DNA of 64,000 nt, from NCBI RefSeq assembly GCF_900104185.1, contig NZ_FNIZ01000011.1, forward strand, positions 1 to 64,000. The letters are read 5' to 3'. Below the pieces are notes generated by a model. The model was not told where the DNA came from. It saw only the letters and a program-made list of their open reading frames with translations, and did no database searches. Both the position numbers and the translations under genes were made by a program. Positions 17,442 through 27,160 of the stretch are shown here, piece after piece; the stretch's first letter is position 1; every line of letters starts with the position of its first letter. The DNA comes from Halobacillus aidingensis. Lineage in GTDB: Bacteria; Bacillota; Bacilli; Bacillales; Halobacillaceae.

Positions 17442-18281
17442 TTAGGATTCTTTTTGAATATACACTTGATGCGGGAATGGAATTTCAATATCCGCAGCAT
17501 CCAAGGCTTCTTTCATCGCTTTTCTCATATCACGTTCAACCGCCCATTGTTCCATGTTTTCCGTTTTACCGAGGATACGGATGACAACGTCAGAAGAACC
17601 GAGGCTCTGGACACCCAGCACATTCGGTCCTTCGACAAAACGCTCGTCCTCTGCGAATTGGTCCGCAACTTTCTGAAGAACCGCCAGCGCCTCATCGATG
17701 TTTTCATCATAACCGATCCCGATGTCCACCAGCGCGCGCATATTGCCGCGGGAGTGGTTGGCGACACCGACGATATTCCGGTTCGGCACAAAGTTCAATG
17801 TCCCATCAAAACTGCGTATTTTCGTCGTACGGATACCGACTTCTTCAACGACCCCGTCATAACCGCCGGCTGTGACGTAGTCCTCCACCTCAATCTGGCG
17901 CTCGATCAGCAAGAAAAATCCGGTAACGATATCAGAAACCAGACCCTGGGCACCGAATCCGATCGCTAAACCGAGAATTCCGGCACCAGCAAGCAATGGT
18001 CCGATTTCGATGTTCACCGCACTTAACAGCATCATAATCAGAATAAATAATAATACATAAGAAAACAGGTTCACAGCAACTTTTTGTAATGTTTTATTTC
18101 TTCCGTCTGTAATGTTCCTCTGCTGACTCATACGATTAATCGCTGCTTCAATCGCTTTCGTACCTAAAGGTTTGATGATCGCAAAGGCGATGAGGATGAC
18201 AACGATTTTCAGTCCTCCCGTGATCAGCCACTCAACGAGGACATCGAAATTAAAATTTAATCCTTCTTCAAATAAATTCAT
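17442..18281 (-). CDS. ykuT: small-conductance mechanosensitive channel, MscS family (YkuT)
   Basis: 279 residues. Three membrane segments are followed by the pore-lining glycine/alanine-rich helix (LLAGAGILGLAIGFGAQGLVSD), then the cytoplasmic MscS domain with a beta region (VEDYVTAGGYDGVVEEVGIR, RSFDGTLNFVPNR). It opens on membrane tension to release solutes on hypo-osmotic shock. The C-terminal third is acidic. Start at 18281 is favoured by AAAGGAG 7 bases upstream; ATG 18299 is possible. Position matches B. subtilis ykuT. Confidence 0.9.
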   Translation of the reverse strand: MNLFEEGLNFNFDVLVEWLITGGLKIVVILIAFAIIKPLGTKAIEAAINRMSQQRNITDGRNKTLQKVAVNLFSYVLLFILIMMLLSAVNIEIGPLLAGAGILGLAIGFGAQGLVSDIVTGFFLLIERQIEVEDYVTAGGYDGVVEEVGIRTTKIRSFDGTLNFVPNRNIVGVANHSRGNMRALVDIGIGYDENIDEALAVLQKVADQFAEDERFVEGPNVLGVQSLGSSDVVIRILGKTENMEQWAVERDMRKAMKEALDAADIEIPFPHQVYIQKES

Positions 18282-18747
18282 CAATAAACTCCTTTCCATC
18301 TTCCGGTCTCCTCTATTAGAATAGCGGAATCTGACAGGAGAATTCAATGTTTTACATTTAAAGACACAAATTTTTTGGATAACCACGAAAACAAAAGTAG
18401 AGGGAATAGTGAAGATTATCAATAAGCTTACCCATAAAGAAGGTATAGAAGGAGATTAACCACCATAAGAATGGTAGGGTTGTGTTTTAAAATTCCTTTG
18501 CTTTCTATGGAAATTCTAAATGAGCTCTCTCATGCTGAAGGTTCTGGTTCAAGATTTTTAATGAGAAGATCCAGAGAGGGAGGTGACCTTTCCCGTAAGC
18601 CCCCAAACACTTACTTCTACAACTTTTGTATGAGGGAAAATCATCCTCTAGATAGAAAATTTCAAAAATTATTGCAAATGGGTAGATATTTATTTCGTAA
18701 CCCGATATATTTAATATCACGTTAAAAAATAAGAAGGAGGGAAACCT
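18282..18747. other. 466-bp spacer between ykuT and yknU
   Basis: AT-rich divergent intergenic region. I see no gene in it: an 84-codon open frame at 18471-18725 has no ribosome site and no recognisable protein features. It should contain the promoters of ykuT and yknU. It carries no copy of the palindromic element. Confidence 0.5.
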
Positions 18748-20505
18748 TTGGATACGTTTAAAAAACTAAAGGCATTTTATTGGCCGTATCGAAAATATTT
18801 CTTTTGGTCCTTGTTTTCATTATTCTTCGTGACCATCATTACCGTCGTATATCCAATCGTGTTGAAAGTGACAATCGATGATGTCGTTCTCGCTGAAGAG
18901 TACAGTCTCATTCCTTATATATGTATCGCATTTATCGCACTCATGATCCTCAAAGGGTTTGCTACATATTATCACCAGTATTTAGGGGACTTCTTCGGAA
19001 TCCGTTCCGTATATACGATGCGTGATGAGTTGTATAAAAAGCTGCAGCGGCTTCCTTTCCGTTATTATGACAATGCGAAGACAGGGGATTTAATGTCGAG
19101 ACTTACGGCAGATGTGGAAGGATTTCGTTTCTTCCTTTCCGTTGGATTTTCGGAACTTATCCGAATCTTCCTCTTAATTGTAATCAGTTTGAGCGTCATG
19201 TTTTATTTCTCCATTCCCCTCGCCCTTGTCACGATGGCTGCCATGCCGTTTCTAGCACTTGTGGTGTACCGGTTTGATCGTAAAGTCCACCCGGCATTCC
19301 GGAAGATCCGTAAGTCGTTCGGAAAACTGAATACCAGGGTGCAGGAAAATATTAGCGGTATGAATACCGTTAAATCTCTTTCAAGAGAGAATTTTGAGAT
19401 CGGACGTTTTTCGAACAGAAGTGAAGATTACCGATCCAAATTCATTACAACATCCAACATATGGGCTCGTTATTTCCCATTGATGGAATTTATCGGTAAC
19501 GTATCCGTTGTCGCTCTGCTTGCCTACGGTGGCTATATGGTTATGAACAACTCGATGCAGTTAGGAGAATTGGTGGCCTTTTTCAGTCTAGTCTGGTATA
19601 TTCTTGGCCCTTTGATGAACTTAGGTTTTGTCATTAACCTTTTCTCTCAGGCAAAAGCTTCTGGTGAACGATTGCTTGAAATTTTAGAAGCAGAAGAAGA
19701 AATAAGTGAGAAGGACTCAGCCATTCATCAAGATCGTTTGCAAGGTCATGTGACATTCAAGGATGTCACTCTCACTTATATTGAAGATGACGATTCTGCA
19801 TTGAAAGATATAAGCTTTGATGCGCCTCCTGGAAAAACGATCGGACTAATCGGAGCAACGGGATCCGGAAAAACGAGTATCACTCAATTGATCACCCGTT
19901 TTTACGAACCGGAAAGAGGGGAAGTGCTCGTCGATGGCCGCCCGGTCCAGGATTATGGATTGAAAAGTCTGCGCAAAAATATCGGCTTTGTTTTACAGGA
20001 GTCATTTCTTTTCTCTACAACCATTAAAGAAAACATCGCTTATGGAAATCCCGACGCGACACTTGAAGATGTTATCGATGCCGCCAAGAGGGCACAGGCT
20101 CATGAATTTATCATGGAGATGCCGGACGGCTATGACACTCTTTTAGGAGAGCGTGGAATGGGACTTTCCGGCGGTCAAAAGCAACGGATTGCCATTGCAC
20201 GTGCGATTCTTATTGATCCAGCGATTCTCGTGTTGGATGATGCAACGTCTGCTGTTGATATGGAAACAGAGTTCAAGATTCAAAAAGCGTTGCAGGAAGT
20301 GATGAGAGGTCGTACGACATTCATCATCGCACACCGTATTTCCTCATTGAAACATGCCGATGAAATTATCGTTCTTGAAGACGGAGCCGTCAAGGAACGT
20401 GGAGTGCATGAGGACCTTCTAACTAATGGAGGACCTTATCAACGAATCTACGATATTCAATACCAGGATAAAGAGAAAATTTTAAAGACATCTAAAATTT
20501 CATAA
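18748..20505 (+). CDS. yknU: ABC exporter half-transporter, YknU type
   Basis: 585 residues: six membrane helices (to about residue 310), then an ATPase domain with Walker A GATGSGKT, Q-loop VLQESFLFS, signature LSGGQKQRIAIARA, Walker B AILVLDDATSAVD and H-loop IIAHR. The residue after Walker B is aspartate instead of glutamate (LDDATS), the hallmark of the degenerate site in heterodimeric exporters; YknV has LDEATA. It begins with TTG after AAGGAGGGAAACC. Length equals that of B. subtilis YknU, and chromosomal order agrees. Substrate unknown. Confidence 0.88.
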   Translation: MDTFKKLKAFYWPYRKYFFWSLFSLFFVTIITVVYPIVLKVTIDDVVLAEEYSLIPYICIAFIALMILKGFATYYHQYLGDFFGIRSVYTMRDELYKKLQRLPFRYYDNAKTGDLMSRLTADVEGFRFFLSVGFSELIRIFLLIVISLSVMFYFSIPLALVTMAAMPFLALVVYRFDRKVHPAFRKIRKSFGKLNTRVQENISGMNTVKSLSRENFEIGRFSNRSEDYRSKFITTSNIWARYFPLMEFIGNVSVVALLAYGGYMVMNNSMQLGELVAFFSLVWYILGPLMNLGFVINLFSQAKASGERLLEILEAEEEISEKDSAIHQDRLQGHVTFKDVTLTYIEDDDSALKDISFDAPPGKTIGLIGATGSGKTSITQLITRFYEPERGEVLVDGRPVQDYGLKSLRKNIGFVLQESFLFSTTIKENIAYGNPDATLEDVIDAAKRAQAHEFIMEMPDGYDTLLGERGMGLSGGQKQRIAIARAILIDPAILVLDDATSAVDMETEFKIQKALQEVMRGRTTFIIAHRISSLKHADEIIVLEDGAVKERGVHEDLLTNGGPYQRIYDIQYQDKEKILKTSKIS

Positions 20506-20518
20506 AAGGAGGGAGACC

Positions 20519-22351
20519 ATGGCTCGCAAACCAAAGCATGAACCAGAAACGAGCACCCATTTGAATCGTTTTAAATATACGCAGGACCAGGCGATTGAAA
20601 AGCCGTTCAACTGGGCGCAAATGTGGCGGCTGCTTACGTACTTGAAGCCCTATGCCAAAACATTGCTGCCCGTAGCGATCATTGCGATGCTCGTATCCAC
20701 CATCGTGAGGCTGGTTGTTCCCGTTTTAATTGGTCAAGTAGCAATTGATATTGCGATTGCTGACAGGGACACCAATCTATTGATCCAACTCGTGGTTGGA
20801 ATTGCCATCATGTATTTACTCAGTTACATCGGTAATGGGCTTAGAATAAAATATGTGAACATCCTCGGTCAGAATGTCATTTATGACTTGAGGCAGCACT
20901 TGTTTTCCCATGTTCAAAGACTTTCACATAAGTTTTTCGACTCGAGGTCCGCGGGGTCGATCCTTGTCCGGATCATGAACGACATCAACTCCCTGCAGGA
21001 ATTGTTTACGAACGGAATCATCAACCTGCTGATGGACGTGGTCATGTTGACGGGAATTGTCGTCATTTTATTAGTCTTCAGTCCAAAACTGGCGCTTGCG
21101 ATTCTCGTCATCCTGCCGATCATGTTCTATATCTCAACAAAGCTGCGCCGTAACATCCGGCGCTCCTGGCAGAATGTACGTATTCAACAATCTAAGTTGA
21201 ATTCGCACTTGAATGAAAGCCTCCAGGGCATTCGAATTACTCAATCTTTTTCTCAGGAAAAAGAAAATACAGAGTACTTCAATGGTGTGAATACGGATAA
21301 CTTCCAATCCTGGAACACAGCTGCAAGGAAAAGTGCCATGTTCCGCCCATTTGTTGAAATGAGCAATGCGGTCGGAACAGTCATCCTTGTCGCTTATGGA
21401 GCCCATTTAATCTTGCAGTCAAGTATCGAAGTAGGTGACTTTGTCATGTTCGCTTTCTTCCTTGGCATGTTCTGGGAGCCGATCTCCCGTTTAGGACAGA
21501 TGTATAACCAGCTTCTGATGGCGATGGCTGCCTCCGAAAGGATCTTTGAATTCCTGGATGAGCAACCAAACGTGGAGGAGAAGAAAGATGCCATTGAACT
21601 GAAAGACATGAGGGGCCATATCGAATTTGATCACGTTCAATTCGCCTATGATTCTAAACGCATCGCCCTCCATAATATCAATCTTGAAATGAAAGAGGGT
21701 GAGACCGTCGCTCTTGTCGGCCATACCGGGTCTGGAAAGTCGACGATTGCAAACTTGATCAGTCGCTTCTATGATCCGACCAAGGGTTCGGTCAAAATCG
21801 ATGGGGTAGACTTGAAGGATGCCACGATTGATAGTGTCCGCCAGCAGATCAGTGTCGTCCTGCAGGATACCTTCATTTTCTCAGGGACGATCATGGAAAA
21901 CATCCGCTTCGGACGTCCCGATGCTTCCGATGAAGAAGTCATCGAAGCGGCAAAAGTCGTCGGAGCCGACGACTTTATCCAACGTTTGAACAACGGGTAT
22001 GAAACAGAAGTAGAAGAACGCGGAAACATCCTATCCGCCGGTGAACGACAGCTCCTGTCCTTCGCTCGTGCGCTTCTTGCCAATCCAAGAATTCTAATTT
22101 TAGATGAAGCAACTGCTAGTATTGATACAGAGACAGAACTGAAAATCCAGCAGGCGCTTCGTAAACTGCTTAAAGGACGGACGGCGATTATGATCGCCCA
22201 CCGCTTGTCGACCATACGAGAAGCGGACAACATTTTCGTTCTCGAAAACGGGCGCATCCTTGAGCAGGGTTCGCATGATGAACTGATGGACCAGGAAGGC
22301 GAGTACTACGACCTCGTAAAAGCCCAGTTCCAAATGCTCGACGCCATATAA
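20519..22351 (+). CDS. yknV: ABC exporter half-transporter, YknV type
   Basis: 610 residues, partner of the preceding gene, with 13 bases between them. A cytoplasmic N-terminal extension of about 45 residues precedes six helices. The ATPase has Walker A GHTGSGKST, Q-loop VLQDTFIFS, Walker B ILILDEATASID with the catalytic glutamate, and H-loop IAHR. The signature reads LSAGERQLLSFARA, a non-LSGGQ version. Together the pair should form a heterodimer with one canonical and one degenerate site. GGAGGGAGACC precedes ATG. Confidence 0.88.
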   Translation: MARKPKHEPETSTHLNRFKYTQDQAIEKPFNWAQMWRLLTYLKPYAKTLLPVAIIAMLVSTIVRLVVPVLIGQVAIDIAIADRDTNLLIQLVVGIAIMYLLSYIGNGLRIKYVNILGQNVIYDLRQHLFSHVQRLSHKFFDSRSAGSILVRIMNDINSLQELFTNGIINLLMDVVMLTGIVVILLVFSPKLALAILVILPIMFYISTKLRRNIRRSWQNVRIQQSKLNSHLNESLQGIRITQSFSQEKENTEYFNGVNTDNFQSWNTAARKSAMFRPFVEMSNAVGTVILVAYGAHLILQSSIEVGDFVMFAFFLGMFWEPISRLGQMYNQLLMAMAASERIFEFLDEQPNVEEKKDAIELKDMRGHIEFDHVQFAYDSKRIALHNINLEMKEGETVALVGHTGSGKSTIANLISRFYDPTKGSVKIDGVDLKDATIDSVRQQISVVLQDTFIFSGTIMENIRFGRPDASDEEVIEAAKVVGADDFIQRLNNGYETEVEERGNILSAGERQLLSFARALLANPRILILDEATASIDTETELKIQQALRKLLKGRTAIMIAHRLSTIREADNIFVLENGRILEQGSHDELMDQEGEYYDLVKAQFQMLDAI

Positions 22352-22358
22352 ACTTTTC

Positions 22359-22397
22359 AAAAAAAAAGACACCGGAAACCCGGTGTCTTTTTTTTTG
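22359..22397 (+). terminator. terminator of yknUV
   Basis: AAAAAGACACCGG, AAA loop, CCGGTGTCTTTTTTTTT: a strong intrinsic terminator directly before repeat copy 3. Confidence 0.9.
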
Positions 22398-22405
22398 AAC
22401 TAAAT

Positions 22406-22952
22406 GGCAGGATTCTTGAATACTTGATTTCGAGACTTTTGTTGAGTGGATGGGGGCTACGGAGGATGACTCGCTTTCCGTGGGAGCGCGGTGAGCCTCC
22501 TCGGACTGCGTCCTGTGGGGTCTCACCAAGCACTTTTTTCCCACAGGAGTCTCCTCATCCCCCTCCGCCCATTTGCCATATCAGTGTCTCGAAACTACTT
22601 CTGGAAACAGTTTATTTCCAACTTGATGGAGGTGGGTAGTTTAAGCCCCTGGTTCAGGTATTTGGATTAAAATGCTTGATATAGAGCACTTCCTACGTAC
22701 AGCCAAAGGGATAGATAAAGACAGTCCTTCTAGGTGAAGGGGTTCGTTTCTCACTTTATCGAATGGGGTGGTTGGGAAGCTGCGAGACTCCCGTGGGAGA
22801 AAGGAGATAGGCGAGATCCCGCAGGACGTAGTCCGAGGAAGCTCGCCACTCCCCCACAGGAAAGCGAGTAGCTCCCCAACCACCCCTGACTCCAAACACG
22901 GCAACGCCCCCTGAAAACATCTTGAAACTGAGTCTTTCACAATCGGGAGCTA
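22406..22952 (+). repeat. composite palindromic element, copy 3 (M1-core-M2)
   Basis: Starts GGCAGGATTCTTGAATACTT, with M1 at about 22440-22600, core AATGCTTGATATAGAGCACT near 22670 and M2 at about 22740-22950. It ends with CTTGAAACTGAGTCTTTCAC and AATCGGGAGCT. It begins 9 bases after the yknV terminator. Open frames on both strands through it are not genes. Confidence 0.88.
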
Positions 22953-23084
22953 TAACGGGAGAAGAGGTGTGCTGGTCATCGTCATTCGTACGTTAATTTA
23001 AATGACCAATGGGGAAGAGGAGGTATAGGCATATCGTTCGACAGCAGGGAAAAGATCGGGTAAGATTTTCATAAATTAGACACT

Positions 23085-23102
23085 TTGTGAAGGATGTCAC
23101 AA
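23085..23102 (+). promoter_or_regulatory. Rex operator upstream of cydAB
   Basis: TTGTGA-N6-TCACAA (TTGTGAAGGATGTCACAA) is a full Rex box. Rex represses cyd genes in Firmicutes when NADH/NAD+ is low and releases at high NADH (low oxygen). It lies 87 bases before the cydA start. A -10-like TATACT is at 23144-23149, with a weak -35. Confidence 0.85.
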
Positions 23103-23188
23103 AATCGTCAACAACCATCTGACCATGAACCGTTTTCACACTTTATACTAACGGTAGAAGTGACCGATTTTAGTTAGGGGGAACAAAG

Positions 23189-24550
23189 ATGTTTGGATTT
23201 GAAACCGTGGAATTGAGCCGGGCGCTTACAGCTATGACACTGCTTTTCCATGCGATTTTCGCGACGCTTGGAGTCGGTGTTCCTGTGCTCGTATCGATTG
23301 CGGAGCTCATCGGAATTAAGAAAAAAGATCCACACTATACATTGCTTGCCCGCCGTTGGACTCGCGGCTATACGATTACTGTAGCTGTCGGGGTGGTGAC
23401 AGGTACGGCGATTGGCTTGCAGTTATCACTCGTTTGGCCAAGTTTCATGCAGCTGGCAGGGAATGTCATTGCTTTGCCATTATTCATGGAAACGTTCGCG
23501 TTTTTCTTTGAAGCGATTTTTCTTGGGATTTATTTATATACATGGGACCGGTTTAAGAAACCGATCTATCACTGGCTATTATCTATTCCTGTCGTCATCG
23601 GAGGAACACTGTCTGCTTTCTTCATTACGACAGTCAACTCATTTATGAACACACCACAAGGATTCGAAATGGAGGACGGACGCTTTACAGCGGTGGATCC
23701 TCTCGCAGCGATGTTTAACCCTGCGACCCCGACAAAGGTGTTTCACGTCATTTCCTCCTCGTATTTAACAGCTGCTGCTGTACTTGCAGGAATTGCAGCC
23801 TTTATCATTCTTGTGAAAAAAGGGTCGTTATATCATAAAAAAGCATTGAAGCTAACGGTTATGATGACGTTTCTATTTGCGATTCTGACAGCTGTTGCTG
23901 GAGATTTATCAGCTAAATTCCTCGCAGAGTACCAACCGGAAAAACTGGCGGCAGGGGAGTGGCATTTTGAGACCGAAGAAGGCGCGGACCTTGTTGTATT
24001 CGGTACGTTGAATGAAAACAATGAAGTGGAAAATGCGATTCGGATTCCGAACGCGTTGAGCTTCCTTGCGCACGGTGATTTTAATGCTGAGGTGGAAGGA
24101 CTGAATGAAACGCCAGAAGAAGAACGGCCTCCTTTATGGATTCACTACATGTTCGACCTCATGGTCAGCATCGGCTTCTATACACTTGGGATCTCGCTCC
24201 TATTCCTCATTTTCTGGAAGATGAAAAAGTGGAACGAGTACAACCCGCTTCTATTGTGGGGGATTGTAGCTACAGGCCCACTTACGATGCTTGCGATCGA
24301 GTTCGGATGGATTTACGCAGAGGTAGGGCGCCAACCATGGATTTTACGTGGATTCATGACCGTCGCAGAAGGTGCGACAACTTCTCCGTATGTGTTCTCG
24401 ATGTTCATCCTTTTCGCAGCTGTGTACCTTGTCCTGGGAATGGGATGTCTCATCACATTGCGGAAAATTTTCAAAGGAAAACCGGCTGAATTGGAGTTGG
24501 AACATCGTTATCCTCAGACAGCCGCAGCAAGTAAGGAGGGTGACGCATGA
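23189..24550 (+). CDS. cydA: cytochrome bd-type quinol oxidase subunit I
   Basis: 453 residues, nine membrane helices. It has the heme-ligand histidine region near the start (LLFHAIFATLGVG), GRQPW in GWIYAEVGRQPWILRGF and a short periplasmic Q-loop. The enzyme oxidises quinol and reduces oxygen to water with high affinity. B. subtilis has CydA (468) and YthA (443); the length lies between them, so the exact orthology is open. A Rex operator lies upstream. No cydCD follows here, so the heme-loading transporter must be elsewhere. Overlaps cydB by 4 bases (ATGA). Confidence 0.9.
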   Translation: MFGFETVELSRALTAMTLLFHAIFATLGVGVPVLVSIAELIGIKKKDPHYTLLARRWTRGYTITVAVGVVTGTAIGLQLSLVWPSFMQLAGNVIALPLFMETFAFFFEAIFLGIYLYTWDRFKKPIYHWLLSIPVVIGGTLSAFFITTVNSFMNTPQGFEMEDGRFTAVDPLAAMFNPATPTKVFHVISSSYLTAAAVLAGIAAFIILVKKGSLYHKKALKLTVMMTFLFAILTAVAGDLSAKFLAEYQPEKLAAGEWHFETEEGADLVVFGTLNENNEVENAIRIPNALSFLAHGDFNAEVEGLNETPEEERPPLWIHYMFDLMVSIGFYTLGISLLFLIFWKMKKWNEYNPLLLWGIVATGPLTMLAIEFGWIYAEVGRQPWILRGFMTVAEGATTSPYVFSMFILFAAVYLVLGMGCLITLRKIFKGKPAELELEHRYPQTAAASKEGDA

Positions 24551-25560
24551 GTTATGAATTGATAGGAATTTCCGTACTATGGCTCTTCCTTTATGGGTAT
24601 TTGATCGTCGCTTCCGTCGACTTCGGAGCTGGTTTTTTCGCCTATTACGCACGAATGACGAAGAAGGATCATTTGATTAACCAGCTGATTTCACGTTATT
24701 TATCACCCGTATGGGAAGTGACCAACGTCTTTTTTGTATTCTTTTTCGTTGGACTGGTCGGGTTTTTCCCGGATATGGCGTACTACTTCGGACAAACCTT
24801 ACTCATTCCGGGAAGTATAGCGATTGTCCTGCTCGCCATCCGCGGATCCTTCTATGCGTTTGAAAACTATGGATCGAAGGATAACTCTCTATATATGTTT
24901 TTATATGGAGCAACAGGACTGCTCATTCCGGCGTCTCTTTCCACAGCTCTTACCATTTCCGAAGGTGGATACATCAACGAGACCTCAGAGGGCGTTCAAC
25001 TGCTGTTTGGTAAACTATTGAGCAGTCCATATTCATGGAGTGTCGTTTTCCTTGCCATCGTTAGTGTTCTTTATATCAGCGCCATGTTTTTGACGTATTA
25101 TGCCAACAGGGCAGGGGATAAGCCCGCGCTAGAAATCCTTAGAAAATACGCATTGTTTTGGAGTTCGCCGACAATCATTGCCAGTCTTACGACATTCATC
25201 GCACTCAGTCAGCAAAACATGGATCACTTCCAAAGAGCCATTGAATTATGGTGGGTCTTCGGAATATCTGTAGCCTTTTTCATGATCGCTGTCTTTCTCG
25301 TATATCAAGGGAAGTATTATGGCTGGGCGTTCATCGCCGTCATGATTCAATTTTTCATAGCCTTCTTTGGTTACGGAGCCTCTCACTTGCCGTACTTGCT
25401 CTACCCTTACGTGACCATTACGAGTGGTGTGACCAACGAATCTATGGCGATCGCTTTGGTCATCGTGTTTATCGCAGGACTGTTATTATTGATTCCATCT
25501 CTTATTCTATTAATGAGACTCTTCCTTTTCGACGCAGATTATGTGAAAGGAAAAAAATAA
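24547..25560 (+). CDS. cydB: cytochrome bd-type quinol oxidase subunit II
   Basis: 337 residues, eight hydrophobic segments, with the CydB N-terminal pattern LWLFLYGYLIVASVDFGAGFF and the glutamate/aspartate-containing first helix. Second subunit of the bd oxidase. Start overlaps the cydA stop (ATGA), with GGAGGGTGACGC as ribosome site, indicating translational coupling. A terminator lies 11 bases downstream, followed by repeat copy 4. Confidence 0.9.
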   Translation: MSYELIGISVLWLFLYGYLIVASVDFGAGFFAYYARMTKKDHLINQLISRYLSPVWEVTNVFFVFFFVGLVGFFPDMAYYFGQTLLIPGSIAIVLLAIRGSFYAFENYGSKDNSLYMFLYGATGLLIPASLSTALTISEGGYINETSEGVQLLFGKLLSSPYSWSVVFLAIVSVLYISAMFLTYYANRAGDKPALEILRKYALFWSSPTIIASLTTFIALSQQNMDHFQRAIELWWVFGISVAFFMIAVFLVYQGKYYGWAFIAVMIQFFIAFFGYGASHLPYLLYPYVTITSGVTNESMAIALVIVFIAGLLLLIPSLILLMRLFLFDADYVKGKK

Positions 25561-25571
25561 TTCAACTGAGC

Positions 25572-25605
25572 AAAAAGCATAGAGCCCACGGGCTCTATGC
25601 TTTTT
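25572..25605 (+). terminator. terminator of cydAB
   Basis: AAAAAGCATAGAGCCC pairs with GGGCTCTATGCTTTTT. Confidence 0.9.
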
Positions 25606-25623
25606 CTCGTTATTAAAGAAAAT

Positions 25624-26283
25624 AGCAGGATTGCGGAAGACTCGATTTCGAGACTTTTGTGGGTATTTAGGGGCTCCGGGAAAAGGTTCGCTTTCCGTGG
25701 GCGAGTGATGAGCCTCGTATCCGGTTCCGGCGCCTAGCGGCTAGTGAGACTTCCCTCGCTTCTGTACGATAAGTCAACATCGAATCACTCCGCTCTTCGT
25801 GTTTCCTTTATCTCCTCCAGCTCAGTCCAGTCCATACGCCGCTGACCAAGGCGCCTGCACACTTAAGGTAGGAGTCTCACCGTTTCCCTCCGCCCCTTTA
25901 CCTGATGAGTGTCTCGAAACCACTTCTGGAATAATCAACTTTTATGCTAAAGGTAAGGAGTAAATATAAACCTCTATATAGCATATAATTCCAGCGTGAA
26001 AGCTTGATATAGTGAGCTTTTTGTTTGTAACAAAGAGGATAGTGGAAGTCATCCCATCTTAATGTAGGGGTTCGTTTCTCTCTACATCGAATGGGGTGGT
26101 TGGTAAGCTGCGAGACTCCCGTGGGAGAAAGGAGATAGGCGAGATCCCGCAGGGCGGTAGCCCGAGGAAGCTCGGCACTCCCCCACAGGAAAGCGAGTAG
26201 CTTCCCAACCACCCCTAACACCCAATATGGCAACGAACCCCGAAAACATCTCGAAGCTGAGTCTTCCACAATCGGGAGCTTTA
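25624..26283 (+). repeat. composite palindromic element, copy 4 (M1 with insert, core, M2)
   Basis: Starts AGCAGGATTGCGGAAGACTC. The M1 module (about 25660-25925) has its apical part replaced by the 155-bp insert at 25718-25872. The core AAAGCTTGATATAGTGAGCT lies near 26000, M2 at about 26070-26280, ending with TCTCGAAGCTGAGTCTTCCA. It starts shortly after the cydB terminator. Open frames through it are not genes. Confidence 0.88.
25718..25872 (-). repeat. 155-bp nested insert, copy B
   Basis: Reverse complement of 604-758, with only scattered differences (for example GACCAAGGCGCC against GATCAAGGCGCC read in the same sense). It sits at the homologous point of the M1 hairpin, between GAGCCTC and AGGAGTCTCACC, replacing about 45 bases of the usual inner stem. 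Confidence 0.8.
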
Positions 26284-26381
26284 GTGGAAGATCTTTTATT
26301 AATATGGAGGTTCATATGTCGAGGTGGGAATTTATGTGATAGAATAAGCATAGATTTTGCGAGACAGCTGGAGGTTGACGT

Positions 26382-27047
26382 ATGAAAAAAGAATTTGCCG
26401 TCATCGGTCTCGGCCGGTTTGGAGGCAGCATTTGCCGCGAGTTGAGCCGTGAAGGGATGGAAGTTCTCGCCCTTGACCTTGATGAAGATAAAGTAAATGA
26501 ATACCGTGATATCGCTTCACACGCCGTCATTGCCGATTCTACTGATGAAAATGTGCTGAAAGAGCTCGGATTCCGCAACATCGATCACGTCATCGTAGCT
26601 ATTGGAGATAACATTCAGGCAAGCATGCTTACGACATTAATACTGAAAGAAATGGGCATCAAAATGATTACGGTCAAAGCACAAAATGATTATCACGAAA
26701 AAATCTTAAATAAGATTGGTGCCGATCAAGTCGTTCACCCGGAACGTGACATGGGGAAACGAATCGCACATAACATCATATCCAATAACATTCTCGATTA
26801 TATCGAGCTTTCTGATGACCATAGTGTTGTCGAAGTGAAAGCAGGAAGCAAAATGGGCGGCCAAACGCTCGTGGATCTTGATATCCGTGCCGAATACGGA
26901 TGTAACGTTGTCGCCATCAAACGAGACAAAGACGTCATCGTTTCGCCAATGGCCACGGAAGAAATCAAAGAGAGTGATGTCCTTATCGTCATAGGTGCGG
27001 ATAAAGATATCAGTCGATTTGAAAAAAACCTCGTATTAGAAGATTAA
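26382..27047 (+). CDS. ktrC: potassium uptake regulatory protein KtrC
   Basis: 221 residues, identical in length to B. subtilis KtrC (YkqB). An RCK_N Rossmann domain (VIGLGRFGGSICREL, nucleotide-binding GxGxxG type) is followed by an RCK_C domain (residues about 140-221), the c-di-AMP-binding part. It forms the cytoplasmic gating ring of the low-affinity Ktr K+ channel; the membrane partner KtrD is not in the window. GGAGGTTGACGT precedes ATG. Relevant with darB, another c-di-AMP target. Confidence 0.93.
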   Translation: MKKEFAVIGLGRFGGSICRELSREGMEVLALDLDEDKVNEYRDIASHAVIADSTDENVLKELGFRNIDHVIVAIGDNIQASMLTTLILKEMGIKMITVKAQNDYHEKILNKIGADQVVHPERDMGKRIAHNIISNNILDYIELSDDHSVVEVKAGSKMGGQTLVDLDIRAEYGCNVVAIKRDKDVIVSPMATEEIKESDVLIVIGADKDISRFEKNLVLED

Positions 27048-27055
27048 TTTATGAT

Positions 27056-27097
27056 AAATACCCCGCCGGTCAAAAAGGATCAGTGGGGTATTTTTAT
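27056..27097 (+). terminator. terminator of ktrC
   Basis: AAATACCCC pairs with GGGGTATTT across a 20-base loop, followed by TTATT. Confidence 0.7.
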
Positions 27098-27160
27098 TAT
27101 TGGCTCATTTAAAGATCAGAGTTGATTATACTAAATGATTGTTATTCACTCACACAAACT

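Noticed and set aside
18471-18725. 84-codon open frame between ykuT and yknU
   Set aside because: No ribosome site, no recognisable composition, and it lies in the divergent promoter region.
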